Part shown: positions 6,008 through 6,967 of the stretch, in pieces | Layout: every line of letters starts with the position of its first letter | Position numbering within the stretch: the first letter of the stretch is position 1 | NCBI GenBank assembly: GCA_005883295.1 | Contig: VAWV01000178.1 | Coordinates: 3,588-10,554 of the forward strand | Direction: 5' to 3' | Length of the DNA: 6,967 bases | Source: Actinomycetota bacterium | GTDB lineage: Bacteria; Actinomycetota; Thermoleophilia; Solirubrobacterales; Thermoleophilaceae | Notes under the pieces: generated by a model | Database searches by the model: none | What the model was told of the DNA's origin: nothing | Seen by the model: the letters and a program-made list of their open reading frames with translations, nothing else | Position numbers and translations under genes: made by a program

Positions 6008-6859
6008 GTGGAGGCGTCGGGGACGCCCTCCGATAGCGGGCGAGTGGCCGATCTCCGCCGGACGCGCAGTCACCGGCTTCCTGACGCCGACGCGCTCGCA
6101 CTTCACACCGAGTACCGCAATACCGGCGACGCCCGAATCCGGGACCGCCTGGTGATCGCGTACGCCGGCATCGTCAAGCACATCGTGTACCGCAAGGTCC
6201 GCGAGCTGCCGGCGTGGTGCGAGGTGGACGACCTCCTGTCATGCGGGGTCGAGGCCCTGATCGGTGCCGTGGATCGCTTCGATCCCGAGCGCGGTGCGAC
6301 CTTCGAGCAGTACGCCTGGACCCGCGTGCACGGCGCCGTGCTCGACGAGCTGCGCCGCCAGGACTGGGCCCCGCGGCCGCTGCGCCGCTGGGAGCGCGAC
6401 ATCGCCAAGGCGCGCGAGCAGTTCAGCTCCATCCACCATCGTCCTCCCACCGACGACGAGCTGGCCGACGCGATGGGCATCGACCGCGAGCACCTCGACC
6501 GCCTGCTGCAGGACCTCCAGGCGTCCGAGCTGACCTCGCTCAACTCGCTCGTGCTCGACGAGGAGAACAGCCATGTGGAGCGCATCGAGACGCTTCTGTC
6601 CCAGGCGTCCGACCTCGATCCGGAGGCCGCCACGGCGCGGGTCGAGGCGAAGGAGAAGTTCCGCCGCGCGTTCGGCCGCCTAACCCAGCGCGAGCGCGAG
6701 CTGGCCGTGCTCCTCTACGTAAAGAACCTCACCCTGCGCGAGATCGGCGACGTGCTCGGCGTGTCCGAGAGCCGGGTCTGCCGCCTCCACGCGCGCCTCA
6801 AGCAGCGCCTCCGCGACTCGCTGCACGCCGACGCGGCGCTGTTCCGCGAAGCGGTCTAG
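6008..6859 (+). CDS. FliA/WhiG-family (group 3) RNA polymerase sigma factor
   Basis: A 283-residue alternative sigma factor. Region 2 spans about 35-123: YRNTGDARIRDRLVIAYAGI opens region 2.1; DDLLSCGVEALIGAVDRFDP (74-93) is the core-binding segment; FEQYAWTRVHGAVLDELRRQ (99-118) then DWAPR is the promoter-opening and -10 recognition helix, with the DWxPR ending typical of WhiG and FliA. Region 3 includes PPTDDELADAMGI (146-158). Region 4 runs about 223-270, with LTQRERELAVLLYV and the helix-turn-helix LTLREIGDVLGVSESRVCRL for -35 recognition. Residues 1-30 are not conserved and the start is uncertain: GTG 6008 is the longest choice and GTG 6044 is an alternative; neither has a clear ribosome binding site. 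A motility or WhiG-like developmental role cannot be chosen from this window, since no flagellar or sporulation genes are present. No anti-sigma gene is adjacent. Confidence 0.92.
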   Translation: MEASGTPSDSGRVADLRRTRSHRLPDADALALHTEYRNTGDARIRDRLVIAYAGIVKHIVYRKVRELPAWCEVDDLLSCGVEALIGAVDRFDPERGATFEQYAWTRVHGAVLDELRRQDWAPRPLRRWERDIAKAREQFSSIHHRPPTDDELADAMGIDREHLDRLLQDLQASELTSLNSLVLDEENSHVERIETLLSQASDLDPEAATARVEAKEKFRRAFGRLTQRERELAVLLYVKNLTLREIGDVLGVSESRVCRLHARLKQRLRDSLHADAALFREAV

Positions 6860-6874
6860 GGCGCCGAAGCGGCC

Positions 6875-6967
6875 TTAAGGCGCGACAGCCACGCCCGTGA
6901 GCAGCGGGCGGACGATGGGCGGCGCCTTGGGGATCCGCCCCCGGCGGTGGAACTCGACCTGGAGGGG
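6875..6967 (-). CDS. 3' end of an unidentified convergent gene (partial)
   Basis: On the minus strand the frame ending at TAA 6877-6875 is open to the window edge and encodes 30 residues beginning near LQVEFHRRGRIPKAP and ending LLTGVAVAP. Almost every codon before the stop ends in G or C, as in the genes nearby, which supports real coding despite the short length. I recognise no family. Its stop lies 15 bp beyond the sigma factor stop, so the two genes converge. GCCTTAAGGC (6872-6881), a perfect palindrome, covers the stop codon. Confidence 0.5.
   Translation of the reverse strand, partial: PLQVEFHRRGRIPKAPPIVRPLLTGVAVAP

Noticed and set aside
6029..6036. TCCGATAG, resembling the FliA/WhiG -10 box, near the sigma start (possible autoregulation)
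   Set aside because: No TAAA-like box lies 15 bases upstream, and the site is inside the probable coding region.
5982..6152. Short frame starting at ATG 5982, out of frame with the sigma gene
   Set aside because: It has no ribosome binding site and no recognisable domain, and it runs through conserved sigma region 2 in the wrong frame.
5903..6181. Minus-strand frame upstream of the luxR-type gene, considered as a lost receiver domain
   Set aside because: The translation shows no receiver-domain motifs and is antisense to the sigma gene, so the regulator appears to be truly single-domain.
6861..6883. GCGCC/GGCGC hairpin after the sigma gene as a terminator
   Set aside because: The stem is only 5 bp with a 13-base loop and there is no T run on either side.

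Overview
The window is high-GC DNA whose genes prefer G or C at the third codon position, which points to a high-GC actinobacterium. The RsbU-type phosphatase, the WhiG/FliA-like sigma factor and the small CPICG zinc protein resemble what I know from Thermoleophilia (Solirubrobacterales and relatives). That placement is from memory of the families, not from a search. I see no insertion sequences, tRNA or rRNA genes, CRISPR arrays or prophage genes. The region looks like a chromosomal regulatory and envelope locus, not a mobile island.

Layout from left to right. (1) The 3' end of an MmgE/PrpD-family gene on the plus strand, closed by a strong bidirectional hairpin terminator. (2) A minus-strand pair: a 643-residue membrane-anchored or secreted protein that I cannot assign to a family, followed after 107 bp by a six-helix membrane protein with a GAF domain and a SpoIIE/RsbU-type PP2C phosphatase domain. 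(3) A plus-strand pair divergent from that: an 89-residue two-helix membrane protein, overlapped at its stop by a ~100-residue protein with a CPICG zinc-binding motif and no conventional start codon. (4) A 74-residue LuxR/GerE-type stand-alone DNA-binding protein on the minus strand, whose stop overlaps that of the zinc protein. (5) Divergent from it across 108 bp, a WhiG/FliA-family (group 3) sigma factor, preceded by a SigB/SigF-like promoter match. (6) The 3' tail of a convergent minus-strand gene running off the right edge.

How it may fit together (inference). Three gene products are typical regulatory parts: a PP2C phosphatase of the class that dephosphorylates anti-sigma antagonists, a GerE-like transcription factor and an alternative sigma factor. 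No anti-sigma kinase, STAS antagonist or FlgM-like protein is encoded here, so any partner must lie elsewhere. The phosphatase is co-directional with an envelope protein, which could mean it reports on the cell surface, but the sequence does not prove this. The most notable points are the possible SigB/F-type promoter in front of a WhiG-like sigma gene, the GerE-size regulator facing it, the start-less zinc protein gene, and the unassigned secreted protein.
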